Virus record (IMG/VR): IMGVR_UViG_3300031565_000167 | Span: 1 to 36,587 of that record | Strand: one strand, 5' to 3' | DNA length: 36,587 nucleotides | Origin: a virus | Shown here: positions 25,027-32,234 of the stretch, in pieces | Layout: each line of letters begins with the position of its first letter | Position numbering within the stretch: position 1 is the stretch's first letter | Made by a program: the position numbers and the translations under genes | Notes under the pieces: model-generated | The model's input: only the letters and a program-made list of their open reading frames with translations | What the model was told of the DNA's origin: nothing | The model's database searches: none

Positions 25027-25335
25027 TCACCAAATCCACGTCGTGTCCATGCCCTTCTTCTCCAAGAAGGTTTTGAGCGACTGAAGGCCGGACCAGTCGT
25101 TCGACCAGACCGTGAAACCCTCGACCTCATGTTTGATCCCGAGATCCGGGATCGGATCGACGCTTCCGAATCGGATCCGATTGTCACGGAAAGATCGGAG
25201 AAGGTTGACGTAAGGGGTCGTGTCCCCGTTGTGGTACACGCGAAAGCGATACTCAGCAGCGGAATGCTGCGAGAGCCAGTCGGCGGCGATTTTCTTCGCC
25301 ATGATTACGCGTCGTTCAGAGGGCTTTTTGGGCAT
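25027..25335 (-). CDS. Hypothetical protein opening the virion gene block
   Basis: 102 aa from ATG 25335 with GAGG six nt upstream; ATG 25347 has its purine site too close and ATG 25302 has none. Basic N-terminus (PKKPSERRVIMAKKIAADWL), then mixed alpha/beta (AEYRFRVYHNGDTTPYVN) and a Trp-rich end (FTVWSNDWSGLQSLKTFLEKKGMDTTWIW). I recognise no family. It is the first gene after the hairpin terminator and thus may mark the start of a transcription unit, though no clear promoter is visible in the 105-nt gap. Confidence 0.6.
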   Translation of the reverse strand: MPKKPSERRVIMAKKIAADWLSQHSAAEYRFRVYHNGDTTPYVNLLRSFRDNRIRFGSVDPIPDLGIKHEVEGFTVWSNDWSGLQSLKTFLEKKGMDTTWIW

Positions 25336-25380
25336 GACAAGCCTCATTCCTGCCGACCCATAGGCGGAAAAGCGAAGCCG

Positions 25381-25420
25381 CGAAAAACGACAGCCAGACC
25401 CCCCTGGGAGGGCCTGGCTG
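25381..25420 (-). terminator. Rho-independent terminator after the lipoprotein gene
   Basis: On the minus strand a GC-rich hairpin (25391-25420; arms CAGCCAGG and CTGGCTG with further inner C/G pairs) is followed by TCGTTTTTCG (25381-25390). It lies 20 nt after the lipoprotein stop in the only intergenic gap over 100 nt, separating the replication/regulation block from the virion block. The rest of the gap (25336-25380) shows no feature I can support except the ribosome site of the next gene. Confidence 0.75.
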
Positions 25421-25439
25421 AGATCGCGTCGGGCGCGTA

Positions 25440-26207
25440 TTAGCCCTCGTCGGACGCCGGAGGATCCTCGGGCGTCTCAGGGGGTGCCTCTTCAGCAGGC
25501 GCTTCCTCGGCGGGAGCCTCCGCAGCCGGGGCCTCCTCGGCGGGTGCTTCTGCCGCTGCTTCCTCTTCGGCGGCCTCTTCCTCGGCGGGCTCCTCAGCGG
25601 GGGCCTCTTCCCCCACGGGAGGTTCCTCGACCGTGCCTGCGGTCTCACACGCGCTCAGGGGGACCTCGACGGATGGGATGGTGAATACCCCGTCAGGGTT
25701 CGACACCTCGTCTGCAATCGGGCCCACGAGGCCCTGGAGGTACGCGATGGCTCCCAAGGCAGCCTTGCCCTTCTTGCAGTCGCTCGTCTCCAGCTTGGCC
25801 GCGTAGTGCGACCCGAGGCCGAGCGCAACGCCAACGACCTGCTCCACGATCATGCCCACGCTCTCCTCGGCTCCCTTGGGGTCCTTGGGGTTCAAGGGCA
25901 TACAGTCGGACAGGTCCACGTCGATGCCGGGGATGGTGACGGTGCCGCCAAGATGGCCCATGAGGGCTTCGCCTGCGGCGTCCGTGGCTGAGATCAGAAC
26001 CTCCGACGTGACGCAGCCCGCGAAGTTCTTCTTGTCGATGGCTTCGTTACGGCCGATCATGGCAGCGGTTTTTCCGCTTTCCATTGCGACGAGGATGAGG
26101 GGGAAGTAGTCGTCAGGGTTGGCAGTGCCCTTTTTGGGCTTGCACCCGAAGGAGCCAATCGTGAGCCCGAGGACGCAGGCGGTCGCAGCCATCTTTTTGA
26201 GTAGCAT
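25440..26207 (-). CDS. Secreted lipoprotein with Cys-containing domain and Glu/Ala/Pro tail
   Basis: 255 aa from ATG 26207 with AGGAG eight nt upstream. The N-terminus is a type II signal peptide: basic MLLKK, hydrophobic core and lipobox GSFGC with lipidation at Cys22. Mature-part cysteines in NFAGCVTS, DLSDCMPL, TSDCKKG and LSACETAG, an even number of four, could form two disulfides in a periplasmic or surface domain. The last 55 residues are a low-complexity tail of EEAPAEE-type units, usual in surface lipoproteins. A phage lipoprotein expressed with regulators could act in superinfection exclusion, receptor masking or lysis (Rz1-like), but it is much longer than Rz1 and has no Rz partner here. 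Lysogenic conversion is another option. The export call is firm; function is not. Confidence 0.85.
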   Translation of the reverse strand: MLLKKMAATACVLGLTIGSFGCKPKKGTANPDDYFPLILVAMESGKTAAMIGRNEAIDKKNFAGCVTSEVLISATDAAGEALMGHLGGTVTIPGIDVDLSDCMPLNPKDPKGAEESVGMIVEQVVGVALGLGSHYAAKLETSDCKKGKAALGAIAYLQGLVGPIADEVSNPDGVFTIPSVEVPLSACETAGTVEEPPVGEEAPAEEPAEEEAAEEEAAAEAPAEEAPAAEAPAEEAPAEEAPPETPEDPPASDEG

Positions 26208-26255
26208 GTGTAGATCTCCTACCTGGAGAGTTGGGATAGGCGCTCTACCGCCCAA

Positions 26256-26867
26256 TCAGTCGATCACGAACGCGACCTGCGCATCCCACGCGGGCCGTTG
26301 GACCTCGCGGAGAATGTTGAGGTTCTTGCTGATCGCATCGAACACCTTGGCGTAGATCTGCATCGCCTCGTTCTTCAGCATCTTCTGGGTTGCCCGCATG
26401 AAGCGGTGACGCACCAAGCCCTGCGTCACGCTCAGCCGCTTGGCGACCTCAGACTGGCAGGTGGTCGTGTACATGAGCACCATGATCTGAACGTCGAGAG
26501 GGTCGCTGAGGAACCCGGACATCGCCTCTTCGATCTGGTCGAGGGTGAGGTCGGGGAGCGACAGCATGAATTGGATTCGCAGCGTCGCACGCTTCAGCCG
26601 GTAGCAGACCGTCGGCTGGCTCACGCGGAAGATGGCGGCAATGTCCGTCTGCTTGAGGTGCCGGAAGAAGTACAGGTCCACGAAATCGGCTTCGCGCTTC
26701 GGCAGAGCCTCCATGATCTCGCGGACGCGCTCAAGGGAGCGCATCGTCTCCTCGGTCGGCTCGTCATTGACGATCTCGCGGACAAACGCGATCGAGTCCT
26801 CGGTGGAAAACCGAGTCTCTAGCTCCGTCGGATCGATGCTCCGACAATCTGTCCATCGTGTACCCAT
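26256..26867 (-). CDS. Sigma-factor-region-4-like transcription regulator with two HTH units
   Basis: 203 aa, start in an ATGA overlap with the NusG-like gene. Residues about 52-100 follow a sigma-70 region 4 pattern: EALPKREADFVDLYFFRHL then the helix-turn-helix QTDIAAIFRVSQPTVCYRLKR. A second similar unit is at about 120-165: LSDPLDVQIMVLMY, then QSEVAKRLSVTQGLVRHRF. Region 2, needed for -10 binding in full sigma factors, is not seen. The protein may therefore be a phage regulator or anti-sigma/co-activator rather than a complete sigma factor. Together with the NusG-like neighbour it suggests the phage redirects host RNA polymerase for later genes. Target promoters are not identified. Confidence 0.7.
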   Translation of the reverse strand: MGTRWTDCRSIDPTELETRFSTEDSIAFVREIVNDEPTEETMRSLERVREIMEALPKREADFVDLYFFRHLKQTDIAAIFRVSQPTVCYRLKRATLRIQFMLSLPDLTLDQIEEAMSGFLSDPLDVQIMVLMYTTTCQSEVAKRLSVTQGLVRHRFMRATQKMLKNEAMQIYAKVFDAISKNLNILREVQRPAWDAQVAFVID

Positions 26868-27427
26868 CAGTTTACTATCACGATGGCTTCGTCACCATCT
26901 GCTGTCAAAAACACTCTTGGGATCGTAGCAACGATCTCCATTGACCGAAGCTCGATCGAAACCAGAGCGTACTCGCCCTCGATCATCAGGACAACGCCCT
27001 CAAGACCTTTGTACCTACCGTCACTCACATGGACGGCTATGTTCGGCTCAAGATCCGATGACACCTCTTCCACGAGCTTGCGCCGAAGCTCGCGGATCTG
27101 ACGATCGGGGATGGTCTTTAAGACGCGGAGACCGCCAGGGCTGCTGGCGGTCATTACCCGTTCTACTAACTTGCCTTCGTGCTCAAGACGGAAGTAGTTC
27201 ACCTCGTCCAGCCCAGAGGCGACGAAGGCATAGCCCTCCATCAGATGCACTACGACCTTCTTCGCGCCCCGCTTGTAAACACGGGAGGGGATGAAGATTG
27301 GCCAGCCTGCATCGAGGGTCAACGCCGAACGTAGCTCGCCGTCGAGCGTCCCAGTCTCAACTTCTTTTTCACCTTGTCGAGTCAACTCCAGAGCGACCCA
27401 CGTTGTTCCATCCCGGCGATCGGCCAT
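26867..27427 (-). CDS. NusG-like transcription factor (NGN plus KOW domains)
   Basis: 186 aa from ATG 27427, overlapping the end of the clamp-loader gene by 59 nt; the frame stays open to a TTG at 27547 but that extension lies within the dnaX-like gene. Residues 8-95 resemble the NGN domain: TTWVALELTRQGEKEVETG, PIFIPSRVYKRG, HLMEGYAFVAS. Residues about 132-175 are KOW-like: DGRYKGLEGVVLMIEGEYAL, with IPRVFL after it. NusG binds the RNA polymerase clamp and controls pausing, termination and coupling to ribosomes or Rho. A phage copy may act as a processive antiterminator for its own operons. The ribosome site is weak, so expression may depend on coupling to the upstream gene. Confidence 0.8.
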   Translation of the reverse strand: MADRRDGTTWVALELTRQGEKEVETGTLDGELRSALTLDAGWPIFIPSRVYKRGAKKVVVHLMEGYAFVASGLDEVNYFRLEHEGKLVERVMTASSPGGLRVLKTIPDRQIRELRRKLVEEVSSDLEPNIAVHVSDGRYKGLEGVVLMIEGEYALVSIELRSMEIVATIPRVFLTADGDEAIVIVN

Positions 27428-28790
27428 GCTCGTGTTCGTACTCTTGAAGGTGTCGATCAAGGGAGTCTGCGAATTGCTCGACCGAAAGAGGTGGGAGGCC
27501 ACCACTGGTTGCTCGACGTGCGGTCTGCTTTCGTCCGTTTGGTACAAGATACACGCCGTCCGTGGTGACGTATGGTTCTACACTACCGGGATCCTTAGTC
27601 GAAGGATCCATTGGCGGCGGTGAATTCGACTCTACCGGAGGTGGAGGAGAATTCGGTGCGGGATCCGATGATGCCCGTTGTACCTCAATAGGCGCTTGGG
27701 TGCGAATTACTGAGGTAACGGTTCCGGTTTTCAATTGATGCAGAACGGCGAGGTCACAAAGCAACATCGAAGCCGATGCACCGCGCGGATGCTTCGCCAA
27801 ACGTGCTGCAACTTCGACCATAAATTCACCGTGGTACTTTGAAACTTCCACAAGGCGGCCCCGATCTACAAAAGATGGGGGGTTTCCTACCCCCAAATTT
27901 CCAACTCGATACCCGAGCATCGCCAGATCTGAAATCTCAGAGTACGCAGTAGAGGGTGAAACTTTGGAGAGGAGATTTTGGGCAGTCTCCATGACAGCCG
28001 GAAGGTCCCGGCCAATCGCCGCGAGTACGTCCAAATACAACGCGTTCGCGTCCATGTGGAGGTAGCTGAAGACGCTCTCAGAGGAGATCGGCCCGAGCAT
28101 GGCGACTCCCTCAACCGCTTTGAGAGCATCTCGGATGTGACATTCCGTTGCCTCCGCAATCAGCGTCAGGGCCGCACCCTCATACGCGATCCCCTCCGAA
28201 TCACAAATGCGGGCGAGGCGCTTACCGATCACCTCGGGCTCGACCGGACGAATGATGAAGGCGGGAGCACAGCGCGAAAGGATCGCGGGCCGCATCTTCT
28301 CGGGCTCGGTCGTGCAGAAAATACAGATCAGCTTCTTGTCTTGGCTCCCCGGCATGCACTCCTCCAAGGGGAGGAGCATCGCGTCCATCGCGGATCGGGA
28401 AAGCTCATGGCACTCGTCCCACAAATAGATCCGACGCTTGCCCGAGTAGGTTCCGAATTCCAGATCCTCCACGATCTTCGCCACGTCGGCCTTGCCGCTG
28501 TTGGTCGCCGCATCGACCTCGATGAAGGCTTCGTGGGTTCCCGTCTCCAAGATCGAAACGCACGAGTCACACTTGTCGCAAGGGTTCCCGTCATCCGGGC
28601 TTTCGCAGAGCAGGGCACGGGCGAGGAGTCGGCCCAGCGTGGTCTTGCCGGAGCCCCACGGGCCTCCGAACAAGTAGGACTGCTGAAAGCCCTGTCCCGC
28701 CTTCACAAACTCCTTGAGGACGGTGATCGTGCCCTCCTGTCCGAGCACATCGTCGTAGATCAGCGGCCGGTACTTGGTATCGAGGCTCAC
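27369..28790 (-). CDS. dnaX: Clamp-loader ATPase, DnaX (gamma/tau)-like
   Basis: 473 aa from GTG 28790 with AAGG upstream. It opens the sliding clamp and places it on primed DNA. Motifs: Walker A GGPWGSGKTT (42-51, Lys49), zinc site Cys62, Cys71, Cys74, Cys77 (CDKCDSC), Walker B YLWDEC (122-127), sensor region FCTTEPEKM and the trans-acting arginine in ILSRC (171-175). Domain III helices follow to about 355. The C-terminal 110 residues are a Pro/Ser-rich linker plus a short helical tail, unlike the polymerase-binding tau domains. It lies in one cassette with a DnaN-like clamp and primase; no polymerase is in the window, so the phage may use one outside it or the host's. Confidence 0.9.
   Translation of the reverse strand: MSLDTKYRPLIYDDVLGQEGTITVLKEFVKAGQGFQQSYLFGGPWGSGKTTLGRLLARALLCESPDDGNPCDKCDSCVSILETGTHEAFIEVDAATNSGKADVAKIVEDLEFGTYSGKRRIYLWDECHELSRSAMDAMLLPLEECMPGSQDKKLICIFCTTEPEKMRPAILSRCAPAFIIRPVEPEVIGKRLARICDSEGIAYEGAALTLIAEATECHIRDALKAVEGVAMLGPISSESVFSYLHMDANALYLDVLAAIGRDLPAVMETAQNLLSKVSPSTAYSEISDLAMLGYRVGNLGVGNPPSFVDRGRLVEVSKYHGEFMVEVAARLAKHPRGASASMLLCDLAVLHQLKTGTVTSVIRTQAPIEVQRASSDPAPNSPPPPVESNSPPPMDPSTKDPGSVEPYVTTDGVYLVPNGRKQTARRATSGGLPPLSVEQFADSLDRHLQEYEHEHGRSPGWNNVGRSGVDSTR
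27589..27609 (-). repeat. Perfect 8-bp inverted repeat in the clamp-loader linker
   Basis: GGATCCTT and AAGGATCC with a five-nt spacer, coding the DPSTKDP part of the linker. It can form a stem-loop in the mRNA about 180 nt before the start of the NusG-like gene. No slippery heptamer was found near it, so a dnaX-type frameshift is not supported. Confidence 0.6.
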
Positions 28791-28824
28791 GACCTACCTT
28801 ACGCCACACAGGCGCGTTCGGGGC

Positions 28825-29232
28825 TCAGTCGAGCCAGTCAAAATCGAGGCCCATGATCCGACACATATCGTAGAGGTATGCGTTAGCGAGGCCCGTGTAC
28901 TCGGCGTCGTAGCACCGCCGGCAACCGAGGAAGACGGAGCGGATCGAGACGACGGGGTTTTTGCAGTTGGCATCGTTGATCGAGTGCCCGGGTTCCTTGC
29001 AGATCGGACAGTCCATGTCGGGGAACTCGACGCACTCGGCGGCGAGCTTGCCCTCTTTACTCGGGACCGGCTGCACGATGCACGAATCCGTGCCGTAGAC
29101 GTAGCTTCCTTCGTAAATCAGATGCTCAACGTCGAAGGGGAAATACTGAACCCCGTCTCGCGGGGTCGTGATTGACACGCCCTCGTAACTCTCGTCGTTG
29201 ACCGCCCATGCGTACCATTCGTTCGGTGTCAT
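28825..29232 (-). CDS. Small zinc-binding-type protein
   Basis: 135 aa, ATG 29232. The central part has CPIC at 75-78, Cys90, and CRRC at 104-107, a spacing that can bind one zinc. The N-terminal half (TPNEWYAWAVNDESYEGVS, IYEGSYVYGTD) and the C-terminus (AYLYDMCRIMGLDFDWLD) show no family I know. Its ribosome site lies in the 3' arm of a perfect hairpin (29236-29253), hinting at translational control. It is between the clamp loader and a metallopeptidase-like gene; function unknown. Confidence 0.65.
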   Translation of the reverse strand: MTPNEWYAWAVNDESYEGVSITTPRDGVQYFPFDVEHLIYEGSYVYGTDSCIVQPVPSKEGKLAAECVEFPDMDCPICKEPGHSINDANCKNPVVSIRSVFLGCRRCYDAEYTGLANAYLYDMCRIMGLDFDWLD

Positions 29233-29235
29233 TTT

Positions 29236-29253
29236 GACCTCTACTCAGAGGTC
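29236..29253 (-). promoter_or_regulatory. Hairpin overlapping the ribosome site of the small zinc protein; possible operator
   Basis: A perfect 7-bp inverted repeat (GACCTCT / AGAGGTC) with a four-nt loop lies three nt before ATG 29232. The 3' arm contains the AGAGG that would serve as the Shine-Dalgarno, so folding would hide it. A TATACT hexamer lies just upstream (about 29254-29260), so it could also be an operator at a promoter; no matching -35 element is seen. Confidence 0.4.
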
Positions 29254-29292
29254 AGTATAGCCGACACAACGGCGGTAGGCTGGCTATGGCCG

Positions 29293-29772
29293 CTATTCGG
29301 CTTCGTCGGGCTCGTCGGGCTCGATGACGCCGAACATTTGCTCGACCGGGGTTGGGGCATCCGGGTCACACTCAGGACGCCAGAAGCCCCACCGCTCGAC
29401 CTCCGCACGGTAGCCGATGAAGTCCGGGGGCTTGACCGAACACTTGACCGTGCCTTCGTCAGCATCCTCCTCGACCAGCATCGAGCACAGATGGTGGTCG
29501 ATGAGCGCCATCTTCTGCGTCTGCGACAGGGTGTGCTGCCACTCATCGCCGGCCAGGACGATCAGGAATTTGTACTCCGTGGCCTGGAAGGCGTTGAACA
29601 GCGGGGCTGCCTTGCTCGTCTTGCCGTAGACCTTGACACCACCCGGAGAACTTGCCTTCTCTTTCAAAGCGATCCCGATCTCGTCCTTTACGAGAAGGAG
29701 ATGGTGGTGGTGTTTGTCGATCAGATCGAACATTATCTCGTAGATTTCAGGTCCGGCTTTCCATACATCCAT
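29293..29772 (-). CDS. Degenerate phage metallopeptidase-like protein
   Basis: 159 aa, with AGGAG six nt before ATG 29772. The order of segments fits a phage family of putative zinc metallopeptidases: an N-terminal helix (DLIDKHHHHLLLVKDEIG), a strand (YKFLIVLAGDEWQ), an ALIDHHLCSML helix, an acidic segment and a final F..YR.EVERWGFW. In the family the helix usually reads DHELCH, i.e. HExxH; here it is HHLCS, so the catalytic Glu and second zinc His are both missing. It may be a catalytically dead form with a binding role, or my alignment may be wrong. Unrelated alternatives cannot be excluded. Confidence 0.6.
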   Translation of the reverse strand: MDVWKAGPEIYEIMFDLIDKHHHHLLLVKDEIGIALKEKASSPGGVKVYGKTSKAAPLFNAFQATEYKFLIVLAGDEWQHTLSQTQKMALIDHHLCSMLVEEDADEGTVKCSVKPPDFIGYRAEVERWGFWRPECDPDAPTPVEQMFGVIEPDEPDEAE

Positions 29773-29781
29773 GTCGTGCTC

Positions 29782-30459
29782 CTATGCGGCGAGGGGGAAG
29801 GCTTTTTCACAGCCTCGTAGACCCGATGAGTCCCAGATTTCGCCTGGGTCCTTGCCGGGTCCGTAGGGATGGTCCTTGCACTCTACCCCTGCCTTCTCCA
29901 AGTAGTAGAGTGCCTTTTCAGTGCCCTCCCGCCCCGCTTTGTCGCGGTCGAGGGCGAGGCGGACGCCGCCCAGGGCGAGCCGCGACAGAAATCGTACCTG
30001 CCCGCGGTGAAGCCGGGCCGTCCCGATAGCGAGGACGGGGGAATTCGGAAGGGCCTGATTGAGAGCGAACAGGTCGAACACGCCTTCACAGATCCAAACG
30101 ACCTTGCCTTCCCACATGCGGGGCATCGCCAAGGGCATCCCGAGCCAGTGCGTCTGCCAATGCCACTTGGGGATGATGTACCGGCTCAGATCCTTCTGGC
30201 CTGCGTGCCGGCTTTCCCAACCGATCAGGAGGCCACGTGCCGACCACAGAGGAAATAGGATCCGATCGTTGAAGAACTCGCCGCGTGAGCCGTATTTCTT
30301 GCGGAACGCCTCATCGGGCGCGGGCTCTTTCGGAGGCACCCACGTCGAAATCCCCAGGCCATGAATCGTGTCCGGCCGCGCACCTCGCCCAAGCAGGTAG
30401 CCGTAGTCCGACTCTGCCAGGGGCATCCCGGCGAGCGCCTTGGTCGCCCACTCCCTCAT
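29782..30459 (-). CDS. DnaG-type primase catalytic core (TOPRIM)
   Basis: 225 aa from ATG 30459 in an ATGA overlap; a longer open frame to 30636 lies inside the previous gene and is rejected. Residues 60-85 match the DnaG catalytic N-terminal subdomain (NDRILFPLWSARGLLIGWESR). The TOPRIM part has CEGVFDL with Glu125 and Asp129, and the metal pair Asp171-x-Asp173 in LALDRDKAGREGTEKAL. It synthesises RNA primers for lagging-strand replication. It lacks both the N-terminal zinc domain and a C-terminal helicase-binding domain, so it is about a third the size of DnaG. Zinc or helicase functions may be supplied by other phage genes. Confidence 0.85.
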   Translation of the reverse strand: MREWATKALAGMPLAESDYGYLLGRGARPDTIHGLGISTWVPPKEPAPDEAFRKKYGSRGEFFNDRILFPLWSARGLLIGWESRHAGQKDLSRYIIPKWHWQTHWLGMPLAMPRMWEGKVVWICEGVFDLFALNQALPNSPVLAIGTARLHRGQVRFLSRLALGGVRLALDRDKAGREGTEKALYYLEKAGVECKDHPYGPGKDPGEIWDSSGLRGCEKAFPLAA

Positions 30460-31061
30460 ACGGCCCCCGCCGCCTGACTGGGCGCCGGCTCCGGCTCCGG
30501 CTTCGGAGAAGGGACCATTTCCCCCGCCATCGTGAAGCCTCTCGTGGCGTTGTGGATGACGGCGCAGACCCGCGAGGTGCCGACGGTGCCCATGAAGCCG
30601 AACAAGGCCCGGTCCTTGGGGATGATCACAACACAACCCGGGAGCATCCAGTCGGCGTCGTGGCGTGGGTTGTTGTCGATCCAGTCCGCCGACACCGTGT
30701 CGGGGTATTCAAAATCTGGGTGCGAGATGACCTCGTACTCCGCGAGGCCGTAGAACGCGAGGTACGAGACACACGCCTTGAGCCCCTCAGTGGTCAGCGG
30801 ATGGATGGATCCCCACTTGTGAACCATGGCAGCTTGGGCAAGCTCCTCCACGGCCTCCTTGTAGAAGCCCTGGACGCTCCTCACGGCCGCCTTGACCGTC
30901 CGTGTCCGCGATGCCCGCTTCGCCCACACCACGCTCCTCGTGGACGACACAAGGTACGGGGCGGCATCCGCAGCGACGGGAAACTCCATCATCTTCGGGG
31001 GCACGCCACGCGGGCCTCGGGCCGCGTAGTCGAAGTTCAGCACGTCTAGGAGGTCAGTCAC
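30456..31061 (-). CDS. Hypothetical protein upstream of primase
   Basis: 201 aa from GTG 31061 with GAGGAG ten nt upstream, overlapping the preceding gene by 8 nt. Residues 1-110 are helical (VVWAKRASRTRTVKAAVRS, GFYKEAVEELAQAAMVHKW). Residues 120-180 are mixed with a strand-rich end: NPRHDADWMLPGCVVIIPKD and FMGTVGTSRVCAVIHNATRG. The tail is Pro/Glu-rich. I recognise no family. Tight coupling to the primase suggests a replication accessory role, which is only positional. Confidence 0.6.
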   Translation of the reverse strand: MTDLLDVLNFDYAARGPRGVPPKMMEFPVAADAAPYLVSSTRSVVWAKRASRTRTVKAAVRSVQGFYKEAVEELAQAAMVHKWGSIHPLTTEGLKACVSYLAFYGLAEYEVISHPDFEYPDTVSADWIDNNPRHDADWMLPGCVVIIPKDRALFGFMGTVGTSRVCAVIHNATRGFTMAGEMVPSPKPEPEPAPSQAAGAV

Positions 31062-31599
31062 CCGTCAACGGCTCCTCGGGGGCCACGGTGTTGTCCAGAT
31101 CACCCCCGAAGAACGACAGGATATTTACATCCGGGTCCGGCTTGGGTGGGGGCTTCTCGCTGTGGGGCTCGCTGTCGAGCACCCACATGAGCGCTGCCAC
31201 GTCAGGGTACTGCTTGGCGATCCACCCAATGTCCACCTCAGTGCCATCGACACCGAGCATCGTGGCGAAGGCAGCTTTCAGATCCTCAGCCTCGGACCCG
31301 CACTCAAAGGTGGGGCAGTCGCGGCACTGCTTCCGGCCGCCAAGGGACTCGTCGCAGGTCACGGCGTTCCACTCGCCGCCGTCCTCTTGCCGAAACGCTC
31401 CGGGCTCCTTGGCGTCCTCGATCCCCCAAGTGCAGATGCGAAGGTGCGTGCGATTGGATCGAGAAGGGTCTCCGATCTCAATCACCGCATTGTGCGTGCA
31501 GTTGGCCGGTCGCCGTCGAAGACCTTCTTCGACGTACTTTTTCCGGTGTCTGTAGAGCACCTGCTTGAGTTTTCGCTTAATCTCTGCCGCCTTCTTCAT
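31054..31599 (-). CDS. Cys-cluster hypothetical protein in the replication cassette
   Basis: 181 aa from ATG 31599, ATGA overlap with the SbcC C-terminal gene. A basic N-terminal helix (KAAEIKRKLKQVLYRHRKKY) is followed by Cys/His residues: NCTHNAVIEIGD, RICTWG, VTCDESLGG and a CRDCPTFEC cluster. Seven ligand-type residues over 65 positions could bind zinc or an Fe-S cluster. A helical part (IAKQYPDVAALMWVL) and an acidic tail follow. No named family comes to mind. Its position suggests DNA binding in replication or recombination. Confidence 0.6.
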   Translation of the reverse strand: MKKAAEIKRKLKQVLYRHRKKYVEEGLRRRPANCTHNAVIEIGDPSRSNRTHLRICTWGIEDAKEPGAFRQEDGGEWNAVTCDESLGGRKQCRDCPTFECGSEAEDLKAAFATMLGVDGTEVDIGWIAKQYPDVAALMWVLDSEPHSEKPPPKPDPDVNILSFFGGDLDNTVAPEEPLTGD

Positions 31600-32234
31600 C
31601 GTCGCTCCTTGAATACCACCCCGTTCGGAGTGGCCTCGATGACGTATGCCTTCTGAGCCGCGTCGATCAACAAAGGGTCGTGCGTTACGGCAAGAATGTC
31701 CATGTCGAGCCGGGAGCACAACGTCGTCAAGAACCCGGCCATGCGCTCGATGTATCCCTTGGCGACCGCGCTGAGCGTTTCGTCCAGCAAGAGCACCGGC
31801 CGCATTTGCCGGCGCAAGATGACGATCACACGGAGCAGGACGGACTCGACCGTCGCCACCGCGCCTCCCATCGTCTCCAAGGGGTCGTCCTTGATCTCGT
31901 AGTCGTCGGAGGTGGCGTCAACCGTGAGCAGGTTGACGGCGACCTTCCCTCGTTCTTCTGTGACCTCGGCCTCAAGACTGAGGTTCTGGTCGAAGAAGAT
32001 TTCCTGCAAACCTTCGGTCTGGAGCTTCGTGACGGCTTCGATCCCTTCCTTGACCTCAGCGTCCGCCAACGATCGGATCAATCCAGCTACGAGGCGCAGG
32101 GTAGCGTCCTCGTTTTCAAGCCGGATGATCTCCGCGTCGTTGTCAGCGCGCTGTTTACCCAAGGCATCCCGAAAACCGATGGCTTGATCGGCTTGGGAGC
32201 GAAGGGTCTTGATCTCTGGAAAGGCGTCGAGCAT
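31596..32234 (-). CDS. SbcC/Rad50-like C-terminal ATPase half (separate gene)
   Basis: 212 aa, overlapping the clamp stop by one base. Residues 1-75 are a short coiled coil. Residues 120-190 hold the C-lobe of an SMC/Rad50-type ATPase: signature-like TMGGAVATVESVLLRVIV (121-138), Walker B PVLLLDE (146-152, Asp151/Glu152) and the H-loop ILAVTHDPLL (His185). There is no Walker A in this protein; it would come from the separate N-terminal half whose gene lies at the right end, 3.6 kb upstream. The two probably join through their lobes in one SbcCD/gp46-gp47-like DNA end-processing complex with the SbcD-like gene between them. Confidence 0.82.
   Translation of the reverse strand: MLDAFPEIKTLRSQADQAIGFRDALGKQRADNDAEIIRLENEDATLRLVAGLIRSLADAEVKEGIEAVTKLQTEGLQEIFFDQNLSLEAEVTEERGKVAVNLLTVDATSDDYEIKDDPLETMGGAVATVESVLLRVIVILRRQMRPVLLLDETLSAVAKGYIERMAGFLTTLCSRLDMDILAVTHDPLLIDAAQKAYVIEATPNGVVFKERR

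Noticed and set aside
27428-27547. N-terminal extension of the NusG-like protein from TTG 27547
   Set aside because: The extension lies in the clamp-loader gene, has no ribosome site and no NusG similarity; ATG 27427 fits the domain start.
27369-27700. Programmed dnaX-type frameshift in the clamp loader
   Set aside because: An inverted repeat is present at 27589-27609 but I found no A-rich slippery heptamer before it.
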